Source of the DNA: Lycorma delicatula
Taxonomy: Eukaryota; Arthropoda; Insecta; Hemiptera; Fulgoridae
Length of the DNA: 64,000 bases
Direction: 5' to 3'
NCBI RefSeq assembly: GCF_047948215.1
Contig: NC_134460.1
Coordinates: 11,861,001-11,925,000 of the forward strand
Shown: one piece after another, positions 44,023 through 56,135 of the stretch
How the letters are laid out: each line of letters opens with the position of its first letter
Numbering within the stretch: position 1 is the stretch's first letter
Notes under the pieces: model-generated
Database searches by the model: none
The model's input: only the letters and a program-made list of their open reading frames with translations
What the model was told of the DNA's origin: nothing
Translations under genes and position numbers: made by a program

Positions 44023-46111
44023 AAGTTAATCTAAGTACATACTACAAGTTTATTTAGTATCTTCTTGGTCGTTCTGGCTTGGTTCCCTTACAGACGAAGC
44101 ATCAAAACACAATAATAAACTAATTTGGTTATGATTTTTATGAAATGAAGATATATCGCTTAAAACATATCTTGCTATAAAATTTTGATTTTGTACGTAC
44201 ATATATTTATAATTTTTTATCCTTGACCTGTGCTGTTAATTTTTTTAAAAATCAGATTTTGGGGTCCTTATCGCCTTGAAAAAAGTGATTTTCTGTTAAT
44301 ATTTTTGTGGCTAATCTACTAATAAAAATTTGAACCTATTTATTTTAATTGATTATTAGTGAGGTTAACGAATAAGGGAGAATTAAGTCGATGCATATTT
44401 GACCTTTCGCAAAACAATAAAAAAATTAACAGTAACTAATGCGAGACATTGGATACCTCCAGGGCCTCGTCGATCCGTACGTAAACTATCCCTGAATAGA
44501 TTTATTGTAAAAAAAAAAAATAAACTATTCGGTTCTAAAATTGTAATTCCGCTGAAAATACTCATTTTTATTTGTAACAGTAGAATATGATATATTGATA
44601 TAATTATACGAGCTACATGTAATTTTTCAAGGTCGTATTAAATGAACCGAACGGAATAAAATTAAAGACATGAACTATTCCTTTTTTATTATATCTGTTT
44701 ATTCTCATTTATATTTTAGGATAAAACTAACGATGATGTAATGATAAAACTCGTTCACACTGTTTACAGTATAGGTACTAAACTAGAATGACCGGGTACC
44801 AGGTTCTAGGTTCAGTTCTAAGTACGAGTATACTTTGTACAACCTATAAGAATTCAACATATATTATCAGATATAGGCCGGACAGGTCAGACGGTAATGT
44901 CAAGTCATACCCAGGAATAGCAATATAAACGTTGTTCGTTGTAATATGGCTGGCCCCTAAAGCGCCTCCTACGTCCGCTTATTTATGACCGCTCATTACG
45001 TCACTCGTTTTTTACTCGACGTGTTGTTTCGCTGGAAAAATTACAAAACATTTATATTACTCTTTAAGGCAAGTGGTACAGAAATTTATTATAAATATAG
45101 TAAACCTATTAAATGTTCGTCTCAAGAACACAAATCAAATATGAAATCCACTTCAACTTTCCCGTTCTTCTTTCTTATATATTATCTTCATTCTTGTATT
45201 TTTTTAAATTTAATTTCTGAATGTTAAAAACATCACACATACGCACACAAAATAGAGATACAATTAGGAACGATATAGACAGGAAGTACGCACGATGTAA
45301 TACTTTATACCTCTCACGCACCTGTTTAGAAAATTCGACGATTTCAAATTTAAACTTGCAGTCGGCTTTCATGTATTTAAAAATATCAATTCTAAAAATC
45401 TTTGACCGCAAATATAATTAACTGTCCACTTGCTCTTACTAAACTTCAGCTACTTTTAATGGATAATCGACAATTAAAATTAACACCTTAATCTATTCTT
45501 TACTTACGTATGCTATAGCTGAAAATATAGAATGACTCTGACACCTGAAGCGTTGTTGGCAGTTCATGCGGCTCGGAATAGACGGTAGGCGATGACGCAT
45601 CGCTCAATAAAGCTAATAACAAAAGTTTATCTTTGTTTAAGGTTATAAAATTTAAATCATTGTCAAACAACTGGAATATTTATTTTATCATTAAAATTTA
45701 TCATCATGAGCCGATTTAATTACAGTACATTACAACTTGTTTATTTATCGCTTAATAATTTTTAAGCTAATAATTTTTCAGTCGACTGTAATAAACATTC
45801 TGGAATATGATTAATAATAATGCCAACTAATGATTGAAAAGTTAATATTTACGACTAATCAAAAGTGGCTGCACTTGCTGTTATAATTAAAGATGTAAGT
45901 GCTTAACGAATGATATGATTAAAATTTGAAGCTACTCCCAAGTGCAGAGAATTTAAAAAAAGAAAGAGTTCTACGAGTAATTCTAAAAACCTGTGGGCCT
46001 AAAAACTAGAACGTAAAAAAATACCACCCGCATCCAAAAGCCACCATCTCACTTCTGTATCATTCCCATTCCTGATATAACCTTGACCTTCTGCGTAACA
46101 TTTCTTGGGTT
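44023..46111. other. AT-rich stretch, no assigned feature
   Basis: I see no convincing gene here. The segments 44440-44480 and 44930-45020 are less AT-rich (GGCTGGCCCCTAAAGCGCC and similar) but carry no recognisable domain. Open frames near 44985-45421 are short and lack protein-family motifs. The region may include unique host intron or intergenic DNA. Confidence 0.4.
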
Positions 46112-46128
46112 GTATGGACACTGTGATC

Positions 46129-46405
46129 TAACCCACTAGGTTGTTCTAGAGCTGAACTCGTCATTACAAATCGGCTTATTTCGAAGTCGAGAGTTCTAAG
46201 GTTCAAATCCTAGTAAAGGCGGTTACTTTTATACGGATATGAATACTAGATCGTGGATACCGGTGTTCTTTACGGATACGTTTTTCAGTTAACTATACAT
46301 CTCAGGAACGGTTGACCTGAGAGTGTACAAGATTACAGTTCATTTACATTCATTCTCTGAAGTAATACATTACGGTGGTTCTGGAGGCTAAACAGAAAAA
46401 AAGAA
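46129..46405 (+). mobile_element. SINE1 copy f (older)
   Basis: A diverged SINE1: ACCCACTAGGTTGTTCTAGA, CTAGATCGTGGATACCGGTG, TATACATCTCAGGAACGG, GGAGGCTAAACAGAAAAAAA. An imperfect 17-bp target duplication (GTATGGACACTGTGATC at 46112-46128, GTATGGGTACTGTGGTC at 46406-46422) differs at three positions. That fits an older insertion than copy d. Confidence 0.85.
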
Positions 46406-46422
46406 GTATGGGTACTGTGGTC

Positions 46423-46800
46423 AGTGCTCGTACTGGGATATATTCTGGCAGCATTTTCTTAATAATCATCCGATAGCCGTAAGGAACATGTGATATCGCG
46501 CGACACAGTAATTACGATATTCCTAATGCAGTAAGACATTTTTCGGACTAGCTAAACGTACCATAGTTAAATACATATAAAACATTTCTTTCCTACTTTA
46601 ATTTGCATTTGGTTAATTTTTTTAAAGCTATTGATAAATTCAGTATAAATTGAGGAGGTATGAAGTTCATAGAGCTATTAGTTTACTTGTAATAACGGGA
46701 AATTGCTGTGAAATCCTACATTAAATTTTATTTGTATATGCTCCTTTCTTACACAAAGTAGACGCATAATTATGAAGTAACATTGTCGTGCTATCATATG
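46423..46800. other. AT-rich stretch, no feature seen
   Basis: Nothing is recognisable between SINE1 copy f and repeat A copy 4. Confidence 0.4.
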
Positions 46801-47418
46801 TTTACAAAGTAAATGAAGTATTGTGATCGCGAAAAATTTCGGTTTTCAGATTTCAACGGAAATATCCAATTCGACCATTCCTGAATCCATTTTGACTAGT
46901 TTCGTCGTGTCATTTGTGTGTACGTATGTATCTCCCATAACTCATTAACGATTAGCCGTAGGATGTTGAAATTTTAAATTTAGGACTGTTATAACATCTA
47001 GTTGTGCAACTCCCATTTTGATTGCAATCGACTGGACCAAAAGTGTCATAAAAAACTCATTTAGAGCTTTTCAACGATATATCATAAATGGTACTTATTT
47101 TCATTGGTTCCAAAGTTGTAGCCAAATAAAAGTTTAATTAATGAAATATTTGGATCTTAAAAGAGGAAGGCACCGTTTCGAATCCGATTTCATCTCCTTT
47201 TTTTTAATTTAAATATATTTATTTATTAATAATTAATTATTAACTTCTGATTGTGAAAAAAATTTACAATAAATAATTCAGTAATAAAATAAGAATATGA
47301 AAATATATCAGAAGTTATTAATGAAATAAAATTTTATGTACTTTTCATTTTAAAAAATATGTATAAGTAATTTAATAGGCATACAAGGAAGTCATGTGGT
47401 GTCCACATAAGATTTTTT
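46801..47418 (-). repeat. Repeat A copy 4
   Basis: This is the same layout as copy 3. AAGTATTGTGATCGCGAAAA is at the left and CATACAAGGAAGT at 47380-47392. The hairpin ATGTGGTGTCCACAT lies near the right end. A B-box-like CGTTTCGAATCCGA is followed by TTCATCTCC and a T-run at 47172-47204. Internal AT-rich arms around 47205-47290 match copy 3. Confidence 0.8.
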
Positions 47419-48131
47419 ATTGTAATTTGATTTATATGCCAACAAATAAGCTTACAGTTAATAAGATTTAATCCAAAATTCTTAACCGTAAATCAGTTTA
47501 TAAAATTTATTAATTTAATTATTTAGAAACAGAATGAAAATCCTTATATTTACAAAAATAATCTGTAATTTCAAATATGTTGATTCACTCAAATTTGTTT
47601 AGTAGTAATAATCTTGATTTTTTAATTTTTAATAGCATTATATTAACCATTGTGGTCATGACCGATTTAATTGGAGTTGATTCATACATTTTATTGACCC
47701 AAGTCAAGAATTGAACCTGGAGGAAAAAAAATATATATATATTATCATTTTAAACAGAATTTTTTACGTACATCCGCCCTTAGAATTGGCATCCGACTTA
47801 AAAAAAACAGGAAAATCGTGCTTTAAAAGACAAAACAAAATAATAAATAATCATTAATTTACTAATATTGGAAAAGTTTTGCATTGCGTTATTATTTTTA
47901 CTATTATACTATTTTGTTTTAATATTGATTAAATTTGTTTAAAAAATATACAGGGAAGCGGACTGGCATAGTGACAGAATAGAAGAACAAATTATTATGT
48001 AGAAAATAGGTTGACAGCGATTGAAGTCATGGCAGCCAACGGCGCAGCAGTTGCTGCTTGTTAATTGACGCCACCAATATTGGGGGCATTTGACCTACTT
48101 TTGTGTATAGACAGTCGTAGGGGAATAGATT

Positions 48132-48181
<50 letters not shown>

Positions 48182-48583
48182 CTCTCACTAGGACCATCCA
48201 GTAATACTAACCTAACCTACCCACTGTTATTCCTCGCATTAAAGTATGTTACGTCATTATTGTGTAATTATAAATGAACCTTGATTTTTGTTTTATTTTA
48301 ATAACCATCAACCGAACTTAATGAATGAATTAATTTTAATCAATATGACTAAAACTTAATCGCTTTTGTAATTATTTAACCGTTTATTCAACTATTTAAT
48401 TAGTAATTAATAATTTAAGGTGCTTATAAAAAAAATTAATATTTATACACCATATACGCACTTAAAAATACCAAACTGATTGAAAATTCACCTGTGCAAC
48501 AATTAATTCCTACATAAAGCTTAGATAACTTTTGTTTTTAAATTAACAACCGTTATTTTTTTTCTTTTACCCATGGAGTACTG
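47419..48583. other. AT-rich stretch with a TA microsatellite
   Basis: I see no gene here. It contains the (TA)n run at 48139-48178. The 70-codon frame across that run is spurious. Confidence 0.45.
48139..48178. repeat. (TA)n microsatellite
   Basis: About 20 uninterrupted TA units follow CACACACA. Confidence 0.95.
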
Positions 48584-48594
48584 AGTTAGTACGT

Positions 48595-49108
48595 GGAATG
48601 GAATGGAATGCAAAGTTGGCGGGAGTTTATTACTCCCTACTTTATCGCAGAACCTGGACAGAGTCCCTTGCTGCTGGATGATTCTAATCGGGCTTGGTTT
48701 TTAAAAGGGTTATTTTATATCTCGGATCTAATTTTTTCAAGTTTTGTGTATTATTATTTAAGTGCATTTAAGACGGATTTAATTGCATTCCAATCCGTTG
48801 TTGAACCAGCGTTATCGAACCCATTTCATGGGCCGACCGCAGAAGGCTAGGCTTATAAAGCCTGTCCTCCCGACGTTATTCCCCTTCAGACCGTCCACTG
48901 AAGTCCTTTCGGTGCTAACGCTTAATAGGCTAGCAGGAATACGCCACAACGGGGCACTAGCTATAAGGAGGGAGCAATGCGTCCCCTTTTCCGGAGGAGT
49001 CGCAATTGCTGGGTTATTTTATCTTACTTGTAAGATTTGAAAAGGAGAGGTTGTGTAGAAGCTCTTCATCCGCTTCTGGTATGGCTGCCCTTCAGGACGC
49101 ATCTCTGC
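48595..49108 (-). mobile_element. Orphan 514-bp insert with 11-bp target duplication
   Basis: A segment much richer in GC than its surroundings is bounded by the perfect direct repeat AGTTAGTACGT (48584-48594 and 49109-49119), as expected for a LINE- or SINE-like insertion. At the left edge the plus strand reads GGAATGGAATGGAATG, so on the minus strand the insert ends in three ATTCC units, like the short 3' tandem tails of some poly(A)-less LINEs. I recognise no protein motif; the 85-codon frames at 48593-48850 and 48783-49040 lack known domains. There are no terminal inverted repeats. It may be the 3' UTR of a 5'-truncated LINE of unknown family. Confidence 0.55.
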
Positions 49109-49119
49109 AGTTAGTACGT

Positions 49120-49924
49120 AAAATAAACAATCAATAGTATGAATTTATCCGACCAAAAGAGAAATGAATTGATTTAAAACAAACTTTATTTTTTACTTTT
49201 AGTAATCTAGTAGACCTGTTAATTAATCGTATCATTAATAATTTACCTTTGGTGTAGCTTCTTGTTTTTTTATTCAAAATACGAAGTATTTTAAAGAAAT
49301 ACATTTTTATTTTCTTTTAAGAATATAAAAAGAAATTTGTCCTTACATTATTTTTCTTTATCATAAAATTTAAGATTTAAAAAATATTGTAAAATACTGT
49401 AAGAGTATAATCCTTTTTTTCTTCTTATGATTACTTTCTTAAAGTTTTCTCTTTATTTTTTATTTTTTCACATATCGTAGTTTATTTGGCTCCTTTGTTT
49501 AGATGTAACATAGAAACTTATTTAGAGTATTGTGCTCTAATAATACGCAAAGTATTATTTACTGTAAATTAAAATCTCCTTTAATATAATTCATTGAATG
49601 GTTAACAGGATAAAAAGAGGGAAAACAGGAAATATTTTGAAATTCCCTTGTTTATAAGAATGTGGAATTAAATTTACCTTTTTTTCAGTGAATTAGAAAG
49701 CTCCTTTTTTTCTTTCGGTGCGATGTCACCGATGTGTAATTTTATAAATTTTCTTTGTTTTATAAAAACAATGAATCCATGAATTTATTTCTATGTAAAA
49801 GTTATAAAACTGAACTTTTTTTATTAAAACTATCTTAAGATATCGCATTTTAATATAATTATTATTTTTTTATAATACTATTTTATGTAAAATATTGAAG
49901 TTAAACTTTAATATCTGTACCTAT
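49120..49924. other. AT-rich non-coding stretch
   Basis: I see no gene or repeat that I recognise. Confidence 0.45.
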
Positions 49925-50465
49925 AAAGATACTAGTCCTGACTGATTGATTCATCAATGGCCAGCTAAAACTACTGAAGATAAATTTATGAAAATTTGTA
50001 TATACAATTTTCTTACGGTGTAAGTACACAGTAAAAGAGGATTTTTTTTAAATTCCGATTTCAAAGGGTTAAAATAGAGTAGCAATTAAATTTACTATTT
50101 TCTTTAATTTCTGGGTTACAAATGAAGATATCTACTTGAGTTTTGGTACGTCCAATCTTCATGCAAATATCTAAAAACCAATAACTAGGTTTTTTTCGAA
50201 ATTCCATCTTAAAACGGGTGAAGAAAGATAAAAATCTTTGTACAATGATTGCAAACTTTCCCCATTTCCGATTATATTAAACGAGATAGATTTGGGCATG
50301 CAAATACTCTTTCGATAAATATCTAAAAATCATATTCGGTTTTTTAAATTTCGATTTTTTTAAGGGGTGCGACCGCGTACGGTGTGGCTGCACAACCAAC
50401 ACAGCCATTCCCAGTGTTACTGTATATGCGACGCGACTAGCTGCATCTGCCTCCGGTTACTTAAC
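49925..50465 (+). repeat. Repeat C copy 2
   Basis: It aligns with 15966-16445 over about 430 bases, then extends with a GC-richer end (GGGGTGCGACCGCGTACGGT ... CTGCCTCCGGTTACTTAACT) that copy 1 lacks. It abuts repeat A copy 5 directly. It is non-coding and its class is unknown. Confidence 0.7.
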
Positions 50466-51252
50466 TAAAAAAAAATTTTTTAAATCTGATGTGGGCACCA
50501 CATTACTTCCTCGTACGTCTCTTAAATTACATATCCACATTTTTTTAAAATGCAAAGTACATAAAATTTTATTCATAAAGTATTTATAAAGTTCATATTT
50601 TTTATTGTTATTATTCAATTATTATTTATCCTAAAACCTTTTTATAATCAGAGGTTAATAATTATATTCTTATTTTATTACTGAATTATTTATTGTAAAT
50701 TCTTTTCACAATCAGAAGTTAATAATTAATTATTAATAAATCAATATATTTAAATTAAAAAAAAAGGAGATGAAGTCGGATTCGAACCGATGTGCCTTCT
50801 CCTTTTAAGATTCAAATATTTCATTAATTAAAATTTTATCTTGCTATAACTCTGGAACCGATGAAAATAAGTACCACTATATATCGTTGAAAAGCTCTCG
50901 ATGAGGACTTATTACTGCATTTAAGAAAGTCCAAAATCCAAATTTTTCTGAATTTGGGCTTGTTTGGCCACTTTTGTTCAGTTGATTGCTGAAAACGTGA
51001 GATGTACGTACAACTAGATGTATGTATATCAGATGTACGTACTTTAGAACAACAGTTCTAAATCCAAAATTTTAACATCATACGGCTAATCGTTTTTGAA
51101 TTATGCGAGATACATACGTACGAACAGTTGTCACGCCGAAAGTAGTCAAAATGGATTCAGGGACGCTCAGAATGGATATTTCCGTTGAAATCTGAAAATC
51201 AAAATTTTTCGCGATCACCATATTTCCTTTACTTCGTACAAGGAAGTAAAAA
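50466..51252 (+). repeat. Repeat A copy 5 (near full length)
   Basis: The left end has ATCTGATGTGGGCACCACAT (hairpin with one mismatch) and ACTTCCTCGTACG. The right end has CGTACAAGGAAGT (51236-51248). In the middle, GGAGATGAAGTCGGATTCGA with CCGATGTG gives, on the minus strand, a T-arm-like ATCGG-TTCGAAT-CCGA followed by TTCATCTCC and a T-run. It has no coding capacity. With copy 2 it defines the family's length at about 790 bases. Confidence 0.8.
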
Positions 51253-53269
51253 TTGACCCTACGAGAAACGCAAGTAACCGTATAGAACGGGCAAGCTGGG
51301 ACGATATATATATATATTAATTTCTATTTTACGTTTATTGAAGTATAAATATTTTTATTTTTTTAATATTGTCATTTTTTAATAGAAGTCGGTTCTTTGA
51401 CAATGAAAACTTTTTGCAGGAATTTCTTTTGATGGATTGTAATATTTAAAATGTCATTTAAGTTTTATTTATTTAATAGTGCGGAAAACATGTTTTATAC
51501 GGCCATTAGTCAGGTATAATTATATAAAGTACCGAGTATGAAGTATTAGTGTTATAAACAAATTTAATTAATTTAAAAAAATTTCTCATACAAATATATT
51601 GTTAAACCAGAAATAAACGTCTGTATAAAACTGCTTAGTATTTTAAATAGAACATAGATAACTTAGTTTTTTATCGTCTTTATAAAAATAGAATTATAAA
51701 GATTAAATGTAGTAAATTTAATACATAGACCAGTTAAGAAAGATAAAAATAATGCAATTTCTGTTTAATTAAACACGACTAAATAAAGCAAACCAAATTA
51801 GCAGTTTGTTTGATATACTTAACTTTTGTATTACAGTTTCAGTTTATCTTACAAACTTTTAGATATTAATTATTTATTTAAAAAGTATTTTACTATGACT
51901 AGATTAAACCATATTCTATTATTATTTTTGTTTTTATTATTATTATTATTATTATATGATAGTTCAAGTTCATTAACACGATATTTCATTTCAACATCTG
52001 CCCCTGCCTTGCCGGCAATAAAATTCACAATGGTTTTGGCTCACTGACTGACTGACTATATGTACTAAAAATAGTTCATTTTTTAATGTATTTAAATATA
52101 TCTCTTATTTCATACAATCGTCATCGTATTCAAGGTTATAAATATGTTTCAATGTCAAATATATTAAAATTGTAATTTTTCGTAGAAACTTTAAACAGAA
52201 TCACATTTTTTATTATTTTATCTGTTACATTACTTACTATTACGTTTTAAATTGATGTAGTAAAAGTATAATCGCCGACTCAATTTAACAATAAATTAAT
52301 ATACTTAATACCTATAGTAGAAAAAAATAGAGTTTCAATAAAAAAACAAATCCATCTATAAAAATTTCATTCCTTCATAAAGATTTAGAAACGTTAAGTT
52401 AATCTTTTATTTAAGTTACATTTTCTGTAAAGTAATGTTTTTATTTAATACGTAAAGAAAATTATTTCAGTTTTTTTTTTTGTGGCATCATTTTATTACT
52501 GAACAAACGACAGTGTATTTACGCCTAAATGCATTACTTCCAACGGAAAGTGCTAGATTATTTTGCCTTTTTACATTATCTGTTCCTACATTCCTTTTTT
52601 TTAGTATCTACAAACTGCTGTAAAAGGAAGTCACATATTTCTACATAGGAATAAGTGACATTAAAAGATCTGTATTTACCTATTTCAATTTGGATAATTT
52701 AACGGGTTATTTTTACAATGTAATGTATTTAAATTTAATTAGACACACTGCGATCTTCAATATAATTAATCTTCGAAAGAATAAATAATTTGATCCGAAG
52801 GATATTTCAGGCTTCCTACCGTTTTCTAATAAATTTATTGCCAAACAATTTTCGTTGGATTCCAATTCTTTTTCGTGTTTATTGCTGAATTTTTAAGTTT
52901 ATATATAATTTTACATTTATAGTAATGATTCTATTTGTAATGTATTATTACGGTGCTTTGCAAAAATTTTGACTGGAAACATTGAATTATTTACATATAT
53001 GACAGAGTGCCTTATAATTGGATGCTGTACGTCGATATTACTTTTAGGAATTTAAGATTTTATTGTGAAGTAATAACTTAAAATAACATCGGATAAACCA
53101 AAAGAATCATTTAAATTTTGCCTCTAGTTTCTCGCGCTTATGTTAGATGTACTAGTTATGTCAGGTTCAAGTATAAACGACGAAGATATTTAGCGATGTC
53201 TAAGTATAAAATTTGTACATTACTGAAAAAATATATTAATATCATTATTATCACAATAATATATGGTGG

Positions 53270-53272
<3 letters not shown>
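51253..53272. other. AT-rich non-coding stretch
   Basis: I see no gene here. The 73-codon frame at 51826-52047 is dominated by a TTATTA repeat encoding leucines. GACTGACTGACTATATG near 52046 recalls the start of repeat C. Confidence 0.45.

Positions 53273-53347
<75 letters not shown>
53273..53347. repeat. (CA)n microsatellite
   Basis: About 37 uninterrupted CA units. Open frames across this run on both strands are spurious. Confidence 0.98.
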
Positions 53348-53348
<1 letters not shown>

Positions 53349-53425
53349 CTACATGTGCTTACTTTTGACTTTTAAAAGTTTGGTACCTGTTTATTAAATT
53401 CTGCATCTAAACTACATCTGTAAGA

Positions 53426-55370
53426 CTATGCATACCTAATAAATCGTATCAGCCTTTTGCAATCCCTTACATTAAATACGTCAATTATCAGCTCCTCCGT
53501 TGAGACACGTTTAGCAGTTCTTATATCCGATAATATCGAGCACCTTTCGATAAAAGCGATGTGTCTTTTTACTCCATTCTACTGCATAAATCGCATAGCC
53601 ACTGCCAGTCATCCTTATCCGGACTCTTTATTTAATCTCCATAGTGCATCCCGTGTTCTAAATACCACCGGCATTTCGCTCCTGTTACATTTACCAGTAA
53701 AATAATTCCGATCTCAGAGTACAACATCCAAACGATTGTAAATATTATGAAATAACGACCTTTCCGCTCATGCCATCCATTTTTCCCGTAAATCCCTCTT
53801 TATGCATTCATTCACAACATTCAGCTGAACATTCCAATCACTCCCGCCATCCACACCTTCCCTAAACTAACAGCCGCCATACTTTTCCGCCGTTGACTTC
53901 TATCCCCTATAATAGTATTCGATAACTTTAATAGCGAGTTTACGCGGCCAGCGATCTTTTCTCAGGTTAATATCTTTATAATATATTTATAATTCATACT
54001 AAAAGTAAAATTAATCTTGCCCGATTCCAAATATATTATATAATTGCAGGTGGTCTGGGACAATCAAAATAACTTTTTAAATAAAAATCTTGACAAAATC
54101 TCTAACTCATTGTACATATAATAACCCCAAATTTGTTCCCCGTATGTTACCACCACCCTCGACACCGCTTCAAGAACGTCCCGTTGTTTTTCACCGGTAT
54201 TTTATTATTAGTCAAAAAACTATTCCATTTATTATTCAAACAAAATTTAGCTATCTATTCCCTTATGTGTTTTCTAAAAAAACAGCAAGGAAGTGAAAGT
54301 AACGCCCATGAATTTGTATTTATTTGACCGCCTCGATTTGCTCATTTCCCCAAAACCATCTTTCATGTCTGCTAGCCGACCCTCTCTCCTGAAAACCATC
54401 ATTTTTATTTCTACATATTAATTATTAATCCCATTGCTGATTCTTTTAGATTATTAATCATTACTTGGAGTGCCCTTCGTGAGGACGTCACCAGCGTCAA
54501 ATCATCGGCATACAACAATCCTTTAATATTAACATTATCGATCCAGACACCCTCTACGATACAATCAATCAGATCATTACTGAACAACGAGAACAAAGCG
54601 GATGAAAACAAGCATCCCTGTTTTTAAGCCGCTAAATGTATTAAACCCCTCGGTTAAACCCTTAGAACACAAAAAACGCACGCGTATTTTTATATAACTC
54701 TCCAATAACCCTACAAAATTCGTAAGACAAACCCGTTACATATATTTTATATAAAACCGCCGATCTATCGATGTTATCAGAAGCGGCAGATATGATTTAT
54801 AGCCTAGCGTAATCTTTACTCTTTCCGTAACTCAAACTTCTAACCGTTGGAACCCATACAACTTTATACTCCTGAAACAAATAGTTATATCGCTTCGCCA
54901 CCCAAGTCTTAATCAAACATACGATATCATACTTTATTATAAAAGACCAAAATTCATGGAATCATAACTTACCGCTCAGCCCCACTACGTTATATTTTGG
55001 CACTTTATATCTCTCTCTCTTTCCTGACAGACAACTTCACACTACTGAACATCCTAGGTTTGCTCATTAATTTTCTTAGCGATTTCCTCAAAGTCATAAT
55101 TGAAAATCTTGTTCGATTTTACCACGCAGTCCTTAAATCCGATATACCCAAAATATTTTTGTTCGTTCGTTGCCATCTTGGCCAAGTTTTCTTCGAAGAA
55201 TTTCTTCATTATCGCTTCCATGACTCGAAGGAGATTCTCATTTTCAGATCCAGGGATTCGTTTTGCTGCCTGGTCTTCTTTCTCGTCAGGCGAATTAAAT
55301 GCGAAATCCCGTTTTCCTCCTCGAGACTACGGCGTAACAAAGTTATCTATAATTTAAATAAATTGTTGTA
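53426..55370 (-). pseudogene. CR1/L2-like LINE remnant with an internal deletion
   Basis: Reading the minus strand through frameshifts gives, from the 5' side, EENLAKMATNEQKYFGYIGF, KYDIVCLIKTWVAKRYNYLF and YKVVWVPTVRSL (start of an AP-type endonuclease). It then passes almost directly to DNIDRSAVLYKIYVTGLSYE and ELYKNTRAF (RT palm), GLTEGFNTFSGLKT, GCLFSSALFSLFSNDLID (motif B) and LLYADDLTLVTSS (motif C, YADD codons at 54501-54512). MVFRREGRLADMKDGFG, KYKFMGVTFTS, AVSRVVVTYGEQIWGYYM, STEELIIDVFNV and a TAG at 53426-53428 follow. Most of the endonuclease and the RT fingers are missing. Motif C is intact in its local frame but the whole is too broken to function. Confidence 0.75.
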
Positions 55371-55371
55371 A

Positions 55372-55993
55372 GGAAGTACTGACAACCCGTTTATAAATAA
55401 TATAAAAATCACAATTATTAAAAATAATATTGATTTAAATAATGTTTCACATTTAATAAAATACGCGGAATTTATAATTAACTAAATGCAAAGCACAGGA
55501 AACCATAAAAACACGTGTAGGAACAGGCAGCGCAAAAAAGCAATCGCATTACACTACGTCTTCACTCCATCAAGGCTAGAACTCAATTCCTATTCTAATA
55601 GTTCGTAGTTCTCATGTATTATTCATTCAAGTCGGTGATTTTCTTTCACAAGATCCTAAATCGATCATTCTTCAGTTGTTTTCTAATACATTTACTTTAC
55701 CGATAAAACTCAAGGTACATAGGCTACTTCGAGAAAATCTTAGGTATTATTTATTATCAAAACAATAAGTAAAAGTTTTAAAAAAAATGTTTGAATCTAA
55801 CTTTAAATATTTTGGGTTTACGCTATAAAATACTGACCAAATAATTTTTCTATTGGGAAAAATATAATTTATTGGAACTAAGTTTTTTATTGAAAGATTT
55901 GATCAGTAATTTTTTAATTTCACGATGTTTTTTGTGCTAAATCAATCTTGAACGTAATTCGATATGCTGGATTTCTTCCGTAAGCGCGAGCGT
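55372..55993. other. AT-rich non-coding stretch
   Basis: This may include further 5' sequence of the LINE remnant on the minus strand, but I could not recognise any motif. Confidence 0.4.
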
Positions 55994-56044
55994 GTATATA
56001 TATATATATATATATGTATGTATGATGTATGTATGTGTGTGTGT

Positions 56045-56117
<73 letters not shown>

Positions 56118-56135
56118 CGACAGAGAGAGAGAGAG
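55994..56135. repeat. Compound microsatellite (TA)n-(GTAT)n-(GT)n-(GC)n-(GA)n
   Basis: Successive blocks of TA, TGTATGTATG, more than 30 GT units, CGCGCGCG and GAGAGAGAG follow each other without spacer. Frames through this stretch on both strands are spurious. Confidence 0.97.

Noticed and set aside
53118..53375. 85-codon plus-strand and 62-codon minus-strand frames through the (CA)n run
   Set aside because: The frames exist only because a dinucleotide repeat cannot create stops; they encode Thr-His or Cys-Val repeats and have no other support.
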